A DNA stretch of 64,000 bases from Neomicrococcus aestuarii (lineage in GTDB: Bacteria; Actinomycetota; Actinomycetes; Actinomycetales; Micrococcaceae): the NCBI RefSeq assembly GCF_014201135.1, contig NZ_JACHDR010000001.1, positions 2,108,001 to 2,172,000 of the forward strand. Reading direction: 5' to 3'. This document shows, piece after piece, positions 40,139 to 48,870 of the stretch; the first letter of the stretch is position 1; every line of letters begins with the position of its first letter. Below the pieces are notes generated by a model, which was given only the letters and a program-made list of their open reading frames with translations, did not search any database and was not told the DNA's origin. A program made the position numbers and the translations under genes.

Positions 40139-41770
40139 ATGACTACTCAACTCTCAGCCCGCGTGATTCCCGCGCGCGTCCACGCTCGTGACTGGAGCTG
40201 GCGTCACGCGGGCCGTGAGTTGCCGGCAGTACACGGCTTGAACGTGGAGATTGAACCCGGCCAGAAGGTGCTGCTGATTGGGCCTTCGGGCGCGGGCAAG
40301 TCAACGCTCTTACACGCGATGGCCGGTGTCTTGCACCCGGATGAGGACAATGCCTCCACCGGTTCCCTCGAGATCAACGGCATCCCGGCCTACGGGCAGC
40401 GCGGGGTCGCCGGGCTCATGCAACAGGATCCCGAGACGCAAGTGATTCTCTCCCGCGTGGGCGATGACGTCGCATTCGGCGCAGAGAACCTCGCAGTCCC
40501 GCGCGAGGAGATATGGCCCCGGGTCAGCGCTGCGCTTGAAGCGGTAGGCTTGGACGTTTCCTTGGACCATTCCACCGCGCGCTTGTCCGGAGGTCAGAAG
40601 CAGCGCTTGGCGCTCGCGGGAATTCTGGCGATGCGCCCCGGTCTTCTCCTGCTTGATGAGCCCACCGCCAACCTGGACCCGGACGGGGTGCTAGAGGTCC
40701 GCGACGCCGTCCTGGCCAGCATCGCCGACTCCGGCGCCACCGCGATTGTGGTGGAGCACCGGATCGCGGAGTGGGCGCGCCACATGGATCGCGTGCTGGT
40801 GCTGCAGCCCCACGGCGGGATCTCCCACGACGTTCACCCCGAGCGGCTCTGGTCGGATGCGGATTTACGCTGCGAGCTGGCTGCGGCAGGCGTGTGGGTT
40901 CCTGATTTTGAGTACGACGACGCCCGCTCGCCTCGTGTGGGCACCGCTGAGGATTCGCGGGTCTTGTTGAGCGCTCGTGGGCTTGCGGTATCGAAGGAAG
41001 CGCCACATCGTCGGACCTTTTGGGCACGACGCTCCGGGGGCGAAGGATCGCGAAAGAGCGCCCCGTCGCCGGTTCTGACGGGGATAGACCTTGAACTTCG
41101 CGAAGGTGAAGCCGTCAGCGTGATCGGCAAGAACGGCGCCGGAAAATCCACGCTGTTGCTCACCCTCGCCGGACTACTGGAAAAGCATGGGGGCGAGCTC
41201 GAAGCCAGCACGGAACTGCGCGGACACCTCAAGAGTCCAGACCCGTTCTCGTGGCGTGCGCCGGAACTCGTAACCCGCGTGGGCACGGTGTTTCAAGAAC
41301 CCGAGCACCAGTTCGTCACCCCGAGCGTCCGCGAAGAACTCGCGTTCGGCCCCCGGCACGCGGTGCACCCGGAAACGGGTCAGCCGCTCTTTACCGAGGA
41401 GGAAGCGCAAGAGCGCGTGAATCAGCTCCTTGCGCGATTGCACTTGAGCCACCTCGCTGACGCCAATCCGTTTACGCTGTCGGGTGGGGAGAAGCGTCGC
41501 TTGTCCGTGGCCACCGTGCTTGCGGCTGGGCCACGCGTGCTGTTGCTGGACGAACCCACCTTTGGACAGGACGCCAACACGTGGGCCGAGCTGGTGGCTC
41601 TGTTGAGAGAGCAGCTTGCCGCAGGAACGAGCTTGGTTGCCGTAACCCACGACGACGCCTTCACGCGAGCGTTGGGTGCCACCACGTTCCGCGTCGGGGA
41701 ACAATCAGCCGGTGAACGACCAACTGGGGAACAACCCAACGAGGAACATCCGAGTGGGGGTTCCCTGTGA
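40139..41770 (+). CDS. ykoD: ECF transporter ATPase with two ABC domains, YkoD-type
   Basis: 543-residue protein carrying two nucleotide-binding domains. Domain 1 (about 1-240) has Walker A IGPSGAGKS (about 43-51) and signature LSGGQKQRLALAG. Domain 2 (about 290-520) has IGKNGAGKST and LSGGEKRRLSVATV. The linker contains EYDDARSPRVG, which encodes one dispersed-motif copy (40913-40922). A repetitive tail (GEQSAGERPTGEQPNEEHPSGG) ends the protein. Its stop overlaps the next GTG by 4 bp. It energises YkoE together with the YkoC coupling protein. Confidence 0.94.
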   Translation: MTTQLSARVIPARVHARDWSWRHAGRELPAVHGLNVEIEPGQKVLLIGPSGAGKSTLLHAMAGVLHPDEDNASTGSLEINGIPAYGQRGVAGLMQQDPETQVILSRVGDDVAFGAENLAVPREEIWPRVSAALEAVGLDVSLDHSTARLSGGQKQRLALAGILAMRPGLLLLDEPTANLDPDGVLEVRDAVLASIADSGATAIVVEHRIAEWARHMDRVLVLQPHGGISHDVHPERLWSDADLRCELAAAGVWVPDFEYDDARSPRVGTAEDSRVLLSARGLAVSKEAPHRRTFWARRSGGEGSRKSAPSPVLTGIDLELREGEAVSVIGKNGAGKSTLLLTLAGLLEKHGGELEASTELRGHLKSPDPFSWRAPELVTRVGTVFQEPEHQFVTPSVREELAFGPRHAVHPETGQPLFTEEEAQERVNQLLARLHLSHLADANPFTLSGGEKRRLSVATVLAAGPRVLLLDEPTFGQDANTWAELVALLREQLAAGTSLVAVTHDDAFTRALGATTFRVGEQSAGERPTGEQPNEEHPSGGSL

Positions 41771-42585
41771 GCGTGACGAATTTCGACATCTCCGCAGACG
41801 CCAAGCTCCAACGCCGGGCCGTTCTCTTGCGGGCCAACCCGCTGTCCAAACTAGTGGCAGTTCTGGCGGCCACGCTGCCGCTGGTGGTCACGATGGACTT
41901 TGTGAGCGCTGCCGTAGTGCTGGTGGGAACGCTCGCACTGTTGCCGCTCTCGGGAGTCTCGCCCGTGCTGTTCTTCCAGCGCGCATGGATCCTGGTGGTG
42001 GCGTCCCTTCTCACCGTGTGGGGAACCGCGATCATCGCCGAAGACTCAGGACGTACTCTGCTCGATCTAGGGACCTACAGCATCTCGGAAGGATCGCTGT
42101 CCTTAGGAGCGGCCACGGGACTGCGCGCTATTGGCATCGCGGTACCCGCAGTGCTGGTCATGGCGTCCACCGATCCCACGGACCTCGCCGATGCACTCGC
42201 TCAGCGCGCCAAGTTGCCGCACCGCTTTGTCCTAGGCGCGCTCGCAGCCATGAGGCTACTCGGCTTGCTCGCGGAGGAATGGAAAACCCTCGGCATGGCC
42301 CGCCGCGCGCGCGGAGTCGGATCCTTCGGATCGCCGTTGGACCGCATCAAAGCCAACACCGGACAAGCGTTCGGACTCATGGTCCAAGCCATCCGACGCG
42401 CTTCCAGACTCGCCCTCAGCATGGAAGCAAAAGGCTTTGGCGGTCACCACCGGACCTGGGCGCGACCGTCCACGTTCTCCCTGCTTGACCTCTGGGTACT
42501 CCTGGGAGGCCTAGCGCTCGGCGCGCTCGCAGTGTGGGCCGCGTTAAGCGCTGGCACCTGGAATGTGGTTTGGATGAACAACTAG
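41767..42585 (+). CDS. ykoC: ECF transporter transmembrane coupling protein, YkoC-type (EcfT)
   Basis: 272-residue CbiQ/EcfT-family membrane protein. Helices in the first half (ANPLSKLVAVLAATLPLVVTMDFVSAAVVLVGTLALLPLSG; GLRAIGIAVPAVLVMASTDPTDLADALAQRAKLPHRFVLGALAAMRLLGLL) lead to the coupling-helix motif MARRARGVGSFGSPLDRIKA and a second such region SMEAKGFGGH, which dock on the ATPase. It overlaps ykoD by 4 bp and closes the riboswitch-controlled operon. Confidence 0.93.
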   Translation: MSVTNFDISADAKLQRRAVLLRANPLSKLVAVLAATLPLVVTMDFVSAAVVLVGTLALLPLSGVSPVLFFQRAWILVVASLLTVWGTAIIAEDSGRTLLDLGTYSISEGSLSLGAATGLRAIGIAVPAVLVMASTDPTDLADALAQRAKLPHRFVLGALAAMRLLGLLAEEWKTLGMARRARGVGSFGSPLDRIKANTGQAFGLMVQAIRRASRLALSMEAKGFGGHHRTWARPSTFSLLDLWVLLGGLALGALAVWAALSAGTWNVVWMNN

Positions 42586-42621
42586 ATCGGGTACCACGTG
42601 CTCTGAGGCGCGGAACCTGAA

Positions 42622-43512
42622 CTACATAATCTGATCCACAAGCCCTTGAAGCTCGCGGTGCAACGCCTCGTTGCGGGACACCTCAGTGCCGTCGATCTTG
42701 TTTACTGGCGCCAACAAACGCACCGAAGACACCAGCCACACGGCGTCCGCTTCATGCAAGTGGTGCGGCTCGAGCGGGCCGTAGCCGAGCTCCCAGCCGG
42801 CCTTCTCGGCGGCGGCAAAGATCGCGCCCTGCGTGGTGCCCGGAAGGATGCCGGTCTCCAAGATGGGCGTCGTGAGCTTCTTGACTCCGTCGACTTCGCT
42901 TGCGATCAGCACCGAGGACGTGGGGCCTTCAAGGACCAGTCCGTCGCTCGCAACGAAGATCACGTCGTCCGCACCGTGATGGTGCGCGTGGCGAAGGGCT
43001 GCCATATTCACGGCGTAGCTGAGCGTCTTCGCTCCCATGAGAAGCCACGGGGCACGATCCGCCACGGTGGAGTCGTAGCCGCGCTCAAGCAGCATCACGT
43101 CGATGCCGTTCTCGCGCTGTTCAAGAATGGACTTGGACACCGGCGAAACCATCACCCAAGCGGTGCCGTGTTCGGCACCCTCGGCGCCTCGCGTGACCAC
43201 AATCTTCACGGCCGCTTCCAGCGTGACGGAAGCTGCGTCGTCGTACTCCTTCAAAAATTCTGTCACCGCGGTATTAACGGCAGTGCGGAAGGCTTCCTCA
43301 GTAGGAATCGTGATCTCCACGGATGCTGCGGAAGATCGCATGCGGGCCAAGTGAGCGTCCAATTTGCGTACCGCACCATCGCGGTAGTGCGCCGTCTCGA
43401 AGATGCCATCGCCGCGCGTGACGCCCTGATCCAGAACGGACAATTGCGGGGTGTTCGGATCCGCAATGCGGCCGGCAGGATGAGCAGATTCGATGAAAAC
43501 GAGAGCAGTCAT
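42622..43512 (-). CDS. pabC: Aminodeoxychorismate lyase / class IV aminotransferase
   Basis: 296-residue fold-type IV PLP enzyme. I chose ATG 43510-43512 (MTALVFIESAHPAGR); an earlier in-frame start adds 18 residues. Features are DQGVTRGDGIFETAHYRDG, the PLP lysine in LLMGAKTLSYAVNMAALRHAHHHGADDVIFVASDGLVLEGPTSSVLI and the phosphate-binding GILPGTT segment. PabC releases pyruvate from aminodeoxychorismate to give p-aminobenzoate for folate. A PabB gene 1.6 kb away on the same strand supports this over branched-chain or D-amino acid aminotransferase. It carries one dispersed-motif copy (43231-43247). Confidence 0.85.
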   Translation of the reverse strand: MTALVFIESAHPAGRIADPNTPQLSVLDQGVTRGDGIFETAHYRDGAVRKLDAHLARMRSSAASVEITIPTEEAFRTAVNTAVTEFLKEYDDAASVTLEAAVKIVVTRGAEGAEHGTAWVMVSPVSKSILEQRENGIDVMLLERGYDSTVADRAPWLLMGAKTLSYAVNMAALRHAHHHGADDVIFVASDGLVLEGPTSSVLIASEVDGVKKLTTPILETGILPGTTQGAIFAAAEKAGWELGYGPLEPHHLHEADAVWLVSSVRLLAPVNKIDGTEVSRNEALHRELQGLVDQIM

Positions 43513-43596
43513 GGCGTCCAGCCTATAACCGCTAGGGTGCGCCCGCGGAACAGAATAAGCTGACATGCATGATTATTTGTCCGGGGAGGGGAACCG

Positions 43597-45078
43597 GTGC
43601 TTGATTTCTCCTGGCTGTGGGGCGATATCCCACGCTGGCTGTCCGTAATGTGGACCGTTATTGATATGGGAATCCGTATTGTCATGCTCGGTGTAGTGCC
43701 CGGCAATCGGCGCCCCACCACCGCGATGGCGTGGCTGCTAGCCATCTTCTTCATCCCCATTCTGGGTTTGGCGCTGTTCTTGCTGTTCGGCAACTTCCGG
43801 ATGTCACGGCGTCGTACTCTGCGGCAAGCGGTCATCAACGAACGTGTGCTCTCCGAAACCAAGCACCTGGACTTGGACGACGAAGATCAAAACCTTCCCG
43901 GCTGGGTTCACTCCGCCGTGGCCATGAATCGCCGGCTCGGCGGAATGCCGCTGGTACGCGGAAACTCCGTGGAATTCCTGACCGATTACCGCGAATCCAT
44001 TCAAGCGATGACCGAAGCCGTGCGCACCGCCCGAAGCTACGTGCACGTTGAGTTCTATATTGTGGGCGATGACGACGAAGTGGTCGGCCCGTTCTTGGAC
44101 GCTCTGGTGGCCGCGGCGGATCGCGGCGTGAACGTCCGGTTCCTGTTTGACCACCTGGGCACCATGCGAGTCTCGGGATACCGGAAGCTGCTGAAGCGGC
44201 TGGATGATTCGAAGATCAGCTACCGCCGCATGCTGCCGCTAGCGCCCGTGCACGGCCAGTGGCGTCGGCCGGATCTGCGCAACCACCGCAAGATCGTGGT
44301 GGTGGATGGGACCGTGGCTTTCACGGGTTCTCAGAACCTGATTGAGCCCGGGTATAAGCGTGCCGCGTCCCGCCAGATGGGTCGCGAATGGGTGGAGCTC
44401 ATGGCGCGCGTGCGTGGTCCGCTGGTGGCGAGCCTCGACGTGGTGTTCACCACCGACTGGTCCCAAGAGACGGATGAGAACCTGCTCGATGACGTCCGCT
44501 CTATCACTCCGCTCAACGAACCCGGTGCGGTGTCCGGGCAGTTGGTGCCATCTGGACCTGGATTCTCCGCCGAGAACAACCTCCGCCTTTTCACGACGTT
44601 GATCTATTCAGCGACGCGCGAGCTCCGCATCACCAGCCCCTACTTTGTTCCGGATGATTCCCTGCTGTACGCCGTGACCACGGCGGCCCAGCGCGGCGTC
44701 AAGGTCAAGCTCTACGTGTCCGAACGCGGCGATCAGGCGCTAGCTCACCACGCGCAGCAGTCCTACTACCGATCCTTGCTGACCGCGGGCGTGGAGATTT
44801 ACCTCTACGAAGCCCCGCACGTGCTGCACACCAAGTGCTTCACCGTAGACAACGAGGTCGCCGTTTTTGGCTCCTCCAACATGGACATGCGTTCCTTCTC
44901 CTTGAACTTCGAGATCAGCATGATGCTGCTGGGCCCGGAGATCGTGGAGCGTCTGGACAAGGTCATGGACGAGTACGAATCCAAGTCCAAGCGCGTGAAG
45001 CTGGGCATGTGGAATGCGCGGACGCCGTTCGAGCGGTGGAAGGACAACGTCGCACGGCTTTCGGCAACGCTGCAGTAA
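43597..45078 (+). CDS. cls: Cardiolipin synthase (phospholipase D family)
   Basis: 493 residues, normal for ClsA-type enzymes. Two N-terminal helices (LSVMWTVIDMGIRIVMLGVV; TAMAWLLAIFFIPILGLALFLLFG) precede the catalytic part. Two HKD motifs are seen: NHRKIVVVDG (H230, K232, D237) and HTKCFTVDN (H411, K413, D418). It joins two phosphatidylglycerols, or PG with another lipid, into cardiolipin at the membrane. The start GTG 43597 has GGGGAGGGG upstream. It stands alone between minus-strand pab genes. Confidence 0.94.
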   Translation: MLDFSWLWGDIPRWLSVMWTVIDMGIRIVMLGVVPGNRRPTTAMAWLLAIFFIPILGLALFLLFGNFRMSRRRTLRQAVINERVLSETKHLDLDDEDQNLPGWVHSAVAMNRRLGGMPLVRGNSVEFLTDYRESIQAMTEAVRTARSYVHVEFYIVGDDDEVVGPFLDALVAAADRGVNVRFLFDHLGTMRVSGYRKLLKRLDDSKISYRRMLPLAPVHGQWRRPDLRNHRKIVVVDGTVAFTGSQNLIEPGYKRAASRQMGREWVELMARVRGPLVASLDVVFTTDWSQETDENLLDDVRSITPLNEPGAVSGQLVPSGPGFSAENNLRLFTTLIYSATRELRITSPYFVPDDSLLYAVTTAAQRGVKVKLYVSERGDQALAHHAQQSYYRSLLTAGVEIYLYEAPHVLHTKCFTVDNEVAVFGSSNMDMRSFSLNFEISMMLLGPEIVERLDKVMDEYESKSKRVKLGMWNARTPFERWKDNVARLSATLQ

Positions 45079-45084
45079 GTGCCT

Positions 45085-47163
45085 TTAGCCCGGGAACTCG
45101 GCGCCCAGTGTGCCGAGCACCCCGAACGCCTTCGCGCGCAGTTCGTCCCATTCCTCTTCCGGCACGGAGTCCGCGGTGATAGCGCCGCCGATTCCCAAGG
45201 ACAGATCCCACGAGCCATCTTGGGTTTGCTGCATCAAGAGCGTGCGGATCACCACTGAGAGGTTCATGCCGCCGTTACGGGAGAAGTACCCGATAGCACC
45301 TGAGTAGATGCCGCGCGGGTGCCAGTCCTCAAGCCGGTCCAGGATGTTCATGGTGGAAATCTTCGGCGCCCCCGTCATGGAACCGGCAGGGAACGCCGCT
45401 CGCACGGCTTCTGCTCGGGAGATTTCCGGACGCAACTGCGCGTCGATAGTGGAGACCATTTGGTGCACGGTCGCGTAGCTTTCCACAGCCAAAAGCCGCG
45501 GCACCCGCAAGGTGGCCGGGTACGCCGAGCGCACTAAGTCGTTGCGCAACAAGTCCACAATCATGATGTTCTCCGCGCGATCCTTGGGGCTTGTCGCGAG
45601 CTCGTGCTTGAGCGCCGCATCCTCCACCGGATCCGCGAGCCGCCGCCGCGTGCCCTTGATGGGCTCAGCTCGCATGAGTCCATCAAGGGAGATAGACAGG
45701 AATCGTTCGGGGGAAGAACTCGCAATACTCGTAGCGCCAAAGCGACCAAACGCCGCGTACGGCGCCGGCGACCGGTCCTTGAGTGCCAAGTAGATCGCCC
45801 ACGGATCCGCAGTGCTCGCGCGAGCCGAAACCGAGGACGTCAAGCAGACCTCGTACGTATTGCCCTCGAAAATCTCGCGTTGCGCTTCCTTGATTTTCGC
45901 GAGGTACGTTTCGTGGGAATCGCGAATGCTGAACGACCCTGCCAAGGTGAGCGCGGCGTCGTCGTCCTCAATCTTTTTAGTATCAACTGCAACCGAGCCC
46001 GCCTCTAGCGACGCAACCGCCGCGGCAACCGAATCAAAAAATTCATCAGCGTCCGCGGATTCAATCGCGAGCGCGTGCGCCGTCTGCGTCTCGTGATCCA
46101 CAATCACTGCACGCGCTGCACGAATGAGCGCGGCATCCGCGGTGGGGGAGCCGCTCACGTCGGCGCCGCCGAACTCGCGCTTGAGTTCGTAGCCCAACCA
46201 GCCGAGCCACCCCAACTCAAAGTCGAGTCCTTCGAGCGCAAGCGGCGGCGCGGACGTGGTCAATCGACGGTCCCACGCGTCATCCAGCCACCCAAAGAAC
46301 GGGCCAGGAACTACCGCTTCGGCGCCCTGATGCCGAATCCGCGTGACTCCGTCCATGTGCTGCGCCGTGGCCCCGAGAGCGCCGGAGGCGTCCGCGAGGA
46401 TCGAATACCGGTTGCGCCCCAGCGGATCCTCGCTGCCGGCGGAGGAAGAATGCAACAAGAACGCCTCCGCTGACTCCCCATACAGCTTTTCAAACAGTAC
46501 GACGGCGCAGTCTTGCGTTTGGTTCTTCGGCAGTTCGAAAGTGCGTGCATGCGCGGGCAAAGCGCGCTGTTGTTCGATTTCGGGGCGGAGCGCCTCGCGG
46601 ATCGCGGGCAATTCGGTGAGTGCACGCAGGACTGCTTCGGTTTCGGTAGCGCTACCGCGGGCCGCGTTAACGGTGATATCCGCGTCTACGGGTCCATTGT
46701 CCGAGTCCATCCAGTGTTGTTCCTGTTGTGCCCAGCGGTCCCAGTGAGGAGCGTAAGTCTCGCCGTCGCGTTCAAGAGCGCGGCGTTTGCGTTCCTCATC
46801 CGTCAAGGAAACCCAAATATGAGCGTCGATGAAGCGGGAGGCCGAGCGCGCGTTGGCGCCCACGCCTTCGATAATCACAATCGGCGCCGGGGGAGTAGAG
46901 CGTTTCTCGCCTTCGCGGTCCTGGTACCAATCCCACGCGAACCAGTGGGCGGTCTCGCCCCAAAACAGCGGCTCGGCTACTCGTTTCGTGTAGAGGTCGA
47001 TGCCTTCTTCGAGGCCGTCCCACCCGGGGTAAATGTCTTCAAGGTGGAACAGGGCTACCGGGCGGTGTTTCCGCAACAAAGTAGCGAGCTCGAGGGCGAG
47101 CGTGGATTTGCCGGCGCCGGAGCGGCCGTCAATGGCGATGATGGTGCTTGAACCTCGGGACAT
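45085..47163 (-). CDS. pabB: P-loop kinase-PabB fusion (aminodeoxychorismate synthase component I)
   Basis: 692 residues in two parts. Residues 1-185 are a uridine-kinase-like P-loop domain with Walker A GRSGAGKST (13-21), a FHLEDIYPGWDGLEEG motif and IVIIEGVGANARSA before SLTDEERKRRALERDG. Residues about 205-690 are PabB: an N-terminal part (LEKLYGESAEAFLLHSSS), then the chorismate-binding domain with EGNTYEVCLTSS, PERFLSISLDGLMRAEPIKGTRRR, MIVDLLRNDLVRS and GSMTGAPKISTMNILDRLE. The PabB part adds ammonia from PabA to chorismate. No PabA gene is in this window. The kinase domain has no known role with PabB. It overlaps the phosphatase gene upstream by one base. Confidence 0.92.
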   Translation of the reverse strand: MSRGSSTIIAIDGRSGAGKSTLALELATLLRKHRPVALFHLEDIYPGWDGLEEGIDLYTKRVAEPLFWGETAHWFAWDWYQDREGEKRSTPPAPIVIIEGVGANARSASRFIDAHIWVSLTDEERKRRALERDGETYAPHWDRWAQQEQHWMDSDNGPVDADITVNAARGSATETEAVLRALTELPAIREALRPEIEQQRALPAHARTFELPKNQTQDCAVVLFEKLYGESAEAFLLHSSSAGSEDPLGRNRYSILADASGALGATAQHMDGVTRIRHQGAEAVVPGPFFGWLDDAWDRRLTTSAPPLALEGLDFELGWLGWLGYELKREFGGADVSGSPTADAALIRAARAVIVDHETQTAHALAIESADADEFFDSVAAAVASLEAGSVAVDTKKIEDDDAALTLAGSFSIRDSHETYLAKIKEAQREIFEGNTYEVCLTSSVSARASTADPWAIYLALKDRSPAPYAAFGRFGATSIASSSPERFLSISLDGLMRAEPIKGTRRRLADPVEDAALKHELATSPKDRAENIMIVDLLRNDLVRSAYPATLRVPRLLAVESYATVHQMVSTIDAQLRPEISRAEAVRAAFPAGSMTGAPKISTMNILDRLEDWHPRGIYSGAIGYFSRNGGMNLSVVIRTLLMQQTQDGSWDLSLGIGGAITADSVPEEEWDELRAKAFGVLGTLGAEFPG

Positions 47164-47699
47164 TAGTCCTGATCTTTGTCCTCTCCGGGCGGCGATGGTT
47201 TGCCTGACGGGGCCTCTTCGAGTTCCCGTAGGTAATCAATAATGCCCGGTATAGAGGCTGCAATCAGATCTCGCACGGCTTCGAAGTCGCTTTCCTCGCC
47301 GTACCAGGGGTCATAAATGCCCTGATCTTCGATGCCGCGATGCGCCACTTTGGGGTCAAAAGCGCGGAACATGCGAACCTTCGCGCGGTCATGAGCCGTG
47401 GGTGCGAGGTGTCGAAGGTGTGCGTAATGTTCATCTTCCATGGCCAGCACCAAGTCCACGTTGGAGAATTCGTGGAGTTCAAACTGGCGGGCTGTGTGCT
47501 CGCTCGCGTCATGGCCGAGCGCTTGAAGGATTTCCGAGGCCCGGGAGTCAATCGGATTGCCTAATTCCCACCCAGCGGTTCCGGCCGAGGTGACGAACAC
47601 GTTGAAGAGACCGGCCTCTTCCGCAGCCGCGCGAATCATGTATTCAGCCATAGGAGAGCGGCAAATATTGCCGGTACACACCACCGCAACCAGAGTCAT
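47163..47699 (-). CDS. Low-molecular-weight protein-tyrosine phosphatase
   Basis: 178-residue LMW-PTP. The phosphate loop is CTGNICRSP with C8 and R14 at the very N-terminus, and the acid region IYDPWYGEESDF provides the catalytic aspartate. Family members dephosphorylate tyrosine kinases in polysaccharide or other regulation; the partner is unknown here and no BY-kinase is adjacent. The C-terminal tail (EEAPSGKPSPPGEDKDQD) is disordered. Its stop overlaps the pabB-fusion ATG by one base, so the two are probably cotranscribed. Confidence 0.92.
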   Translation of the reverse strand: MTLVAVVCTGNICRSPMAEYMIRAAAEEAGLFNVFVTSAGTAGWELGNPIDSRASEILQALGHDASEHTARQFELHEFSNVDLVLAMEDEHYAHLRHLAPTAHDRAKVRMFRAFDPKVAHRGIEDQGIYDPWYGEESDFEAVRDLIAASIPGIIDYLRELEEAPSGKPSPPGEDKDQD

Positions 47700-47927
47700 G
47701 CAATGAATGTAGCCCAGAATCTGGCGATTGCAACGAATAACTTCTCGTGAACGTGAATGAAATTGTGGCGTAACAAGCGACGCAATCTATGTTTTAAATC
47801 GTTGACATGGGATAACTCAAAAATGTGCGCGTCACTACGGGTCGGCCGTTTCGACCGCGCGCACGGATGAATCCCCATTTCTTCCCGACACCAATCCATT
47901 CGCCGCACCCAAAAATGAGATTGAGTC
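47700..47927. other. AT-richer intergenic region upstream of the Tat protein
   Basis: No gene or clear RNA seen between the divergent phosphatase and Tat-protein genes. A TTGACA hexamer at 47802-47807 could be a -35 for the Tat protein gene, but no convincing -10 follows at the right spacing. No strong ribosome-binding site precedes ATG 47928. Confidence 0.4.
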
Positions 47928-48692
47928 ATGCCCGAAAAAACCATTAGCGCGCCTACGCGCCGCTCAGTCGCCAAGGGAATTGCCTGGAGCGCCCCAGTAA
48001 TTGCAGCCGCTTCCCTCGCCCCATTTGCTGCGGCTTCGCCGGCCCGTTGCCCAGTCGTGACGCCGGGTGGATCGGGCGATCCGTGTGGCCTGAACGCCAA
48101 GGCTTACACGCAAGTGGACTACACGCATGTGGTGGACAACAAGGATCCGTATCTAGTAATCACTCAGCGGCTTCAGGTACTTCTTCCTGTTGGTACCACT
48201 TTGACGACGGGGCAATCCATCACTTTGACCGTCGATATTGGTGGGGTGACAACCGGGCTAACGGCGACTGCTGTTCTCGAACCCACTGTTACCCAACTTG
48301 ATGTTGCAGTCACAACGTCCTCCATCAACAATGGCACTGGAACTCGACTCCAAGTCGTTATTACGGCTAACAACAACTACACCTTCAACTCTGCGCTATG
48401 GCTGGTATTAACGCTCAAAATTCCATTGAGTAGCATCGCGGCCGTAAGCCTTGGTGGCCTGTTAGGGAATGGAATCACCATCCAGTTGACGTCCGCTACG
48501 GCGACGGGGGCAACAGGGTGTGGTGGTGCCGGAAGCATTTTGAGTATCCCGATTCCAAGTGGCGCTGCCGATGATAGCTTGACTCAACTTGCAACTTTTG
48601 TTGCCTCTACGTTGAGCGCGCTTGTGAATACGGGGCTTAAGGTCTGCTTGCCGCTCGGTCTCGGTAGCGTCATTTTAAACATTAATGTCTGA
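47928..48692 (+). CDS. Tat-exported protein of unknown function
   Basis: 254 residues. The N-terminus TRRSVAKGIAWSAPVIAAASLAPFAAASP is a twin-arginine signal of the short type common in Micrococcaceae secreted proteins, cleaved near residue 37. The mature part has a GGSG-rich start with cysteines (CPVV, DPCGL), then Thr/Val/Leu-rich beta-like sequence with many TxVxxT runs, and cysteines near 200 (GCGG) and 243. No catalytic motif or anchor is seen. Codon use appears more AT-rich than neighbours. It is flanked by 228 bp with no gene upstream and a perfect palindrome downstream. I cannot assign a family. Confidence 0.75.
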   Translation: MPEKTISAPTRRSVAKGIAWSAPVIAAASLAPFAAASPARCPVVTPGGSGDPCGLNAKAYTQVDYTHVVDNKDPYLVITQRLQVLLPVGTTLTTGQSITLTVDIGGVTTGLTATAVLEPTVTQLDVAVTTSSINNGTGTRLQVVITANNNYTFNSALWLVLTLKIPLSSIAAVSLGGLLGNGITIQLTSATATGATGCGGAGSILSIPIPSGAADDSLTQLATFVASTLSALVNTGLKVCLPLGLGSVILNINV

Positions 48693-48797
48693 CAAGTGAC
48701 CCTTTGAACTCAGGTCCTTTGAGTCTCATTGATGTCATGTGAAGTCGCTCTTTCTACCGCGTTGCTGAACGAATGATTCGGTAGATCCGCAAGTGAT

Positions 48798-48850
48798 AAA
48801 GGTGTGGGGTTCGTCAGATCGATCTGACGAACCCCACACCTTTTCTTTCT
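48798..48850. terminator. Perfect palindromic bidirectional terminator
   Basis: A perfect palindrome of 46 nt (48798-48843) with no unpaired centre: the left arm ends TTCGTCAGATC at 48820, the right arm begins GATCTGACGAA at 48821. AAA on the left and TTTTCTTTCT on the right provide U-tracts for both strands. It separates the convergent Tat-protein and serine protease genes. Confidence 0.9.
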
Positions 48851-48870
48851 ACTAAGAGGGTTTTTGTGGG

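Noticed and set aside
8491-40922. Dispersed motif explained simply by a favoured YDDA codon string
   Set aside because: This explains some copies (3240, 8491, 40913, 43236) but not those in other frames or orientations (3980, 10335, 23030, 53850, 58438) or in intergenic DNA (5669, 12706, 39288, 59328).
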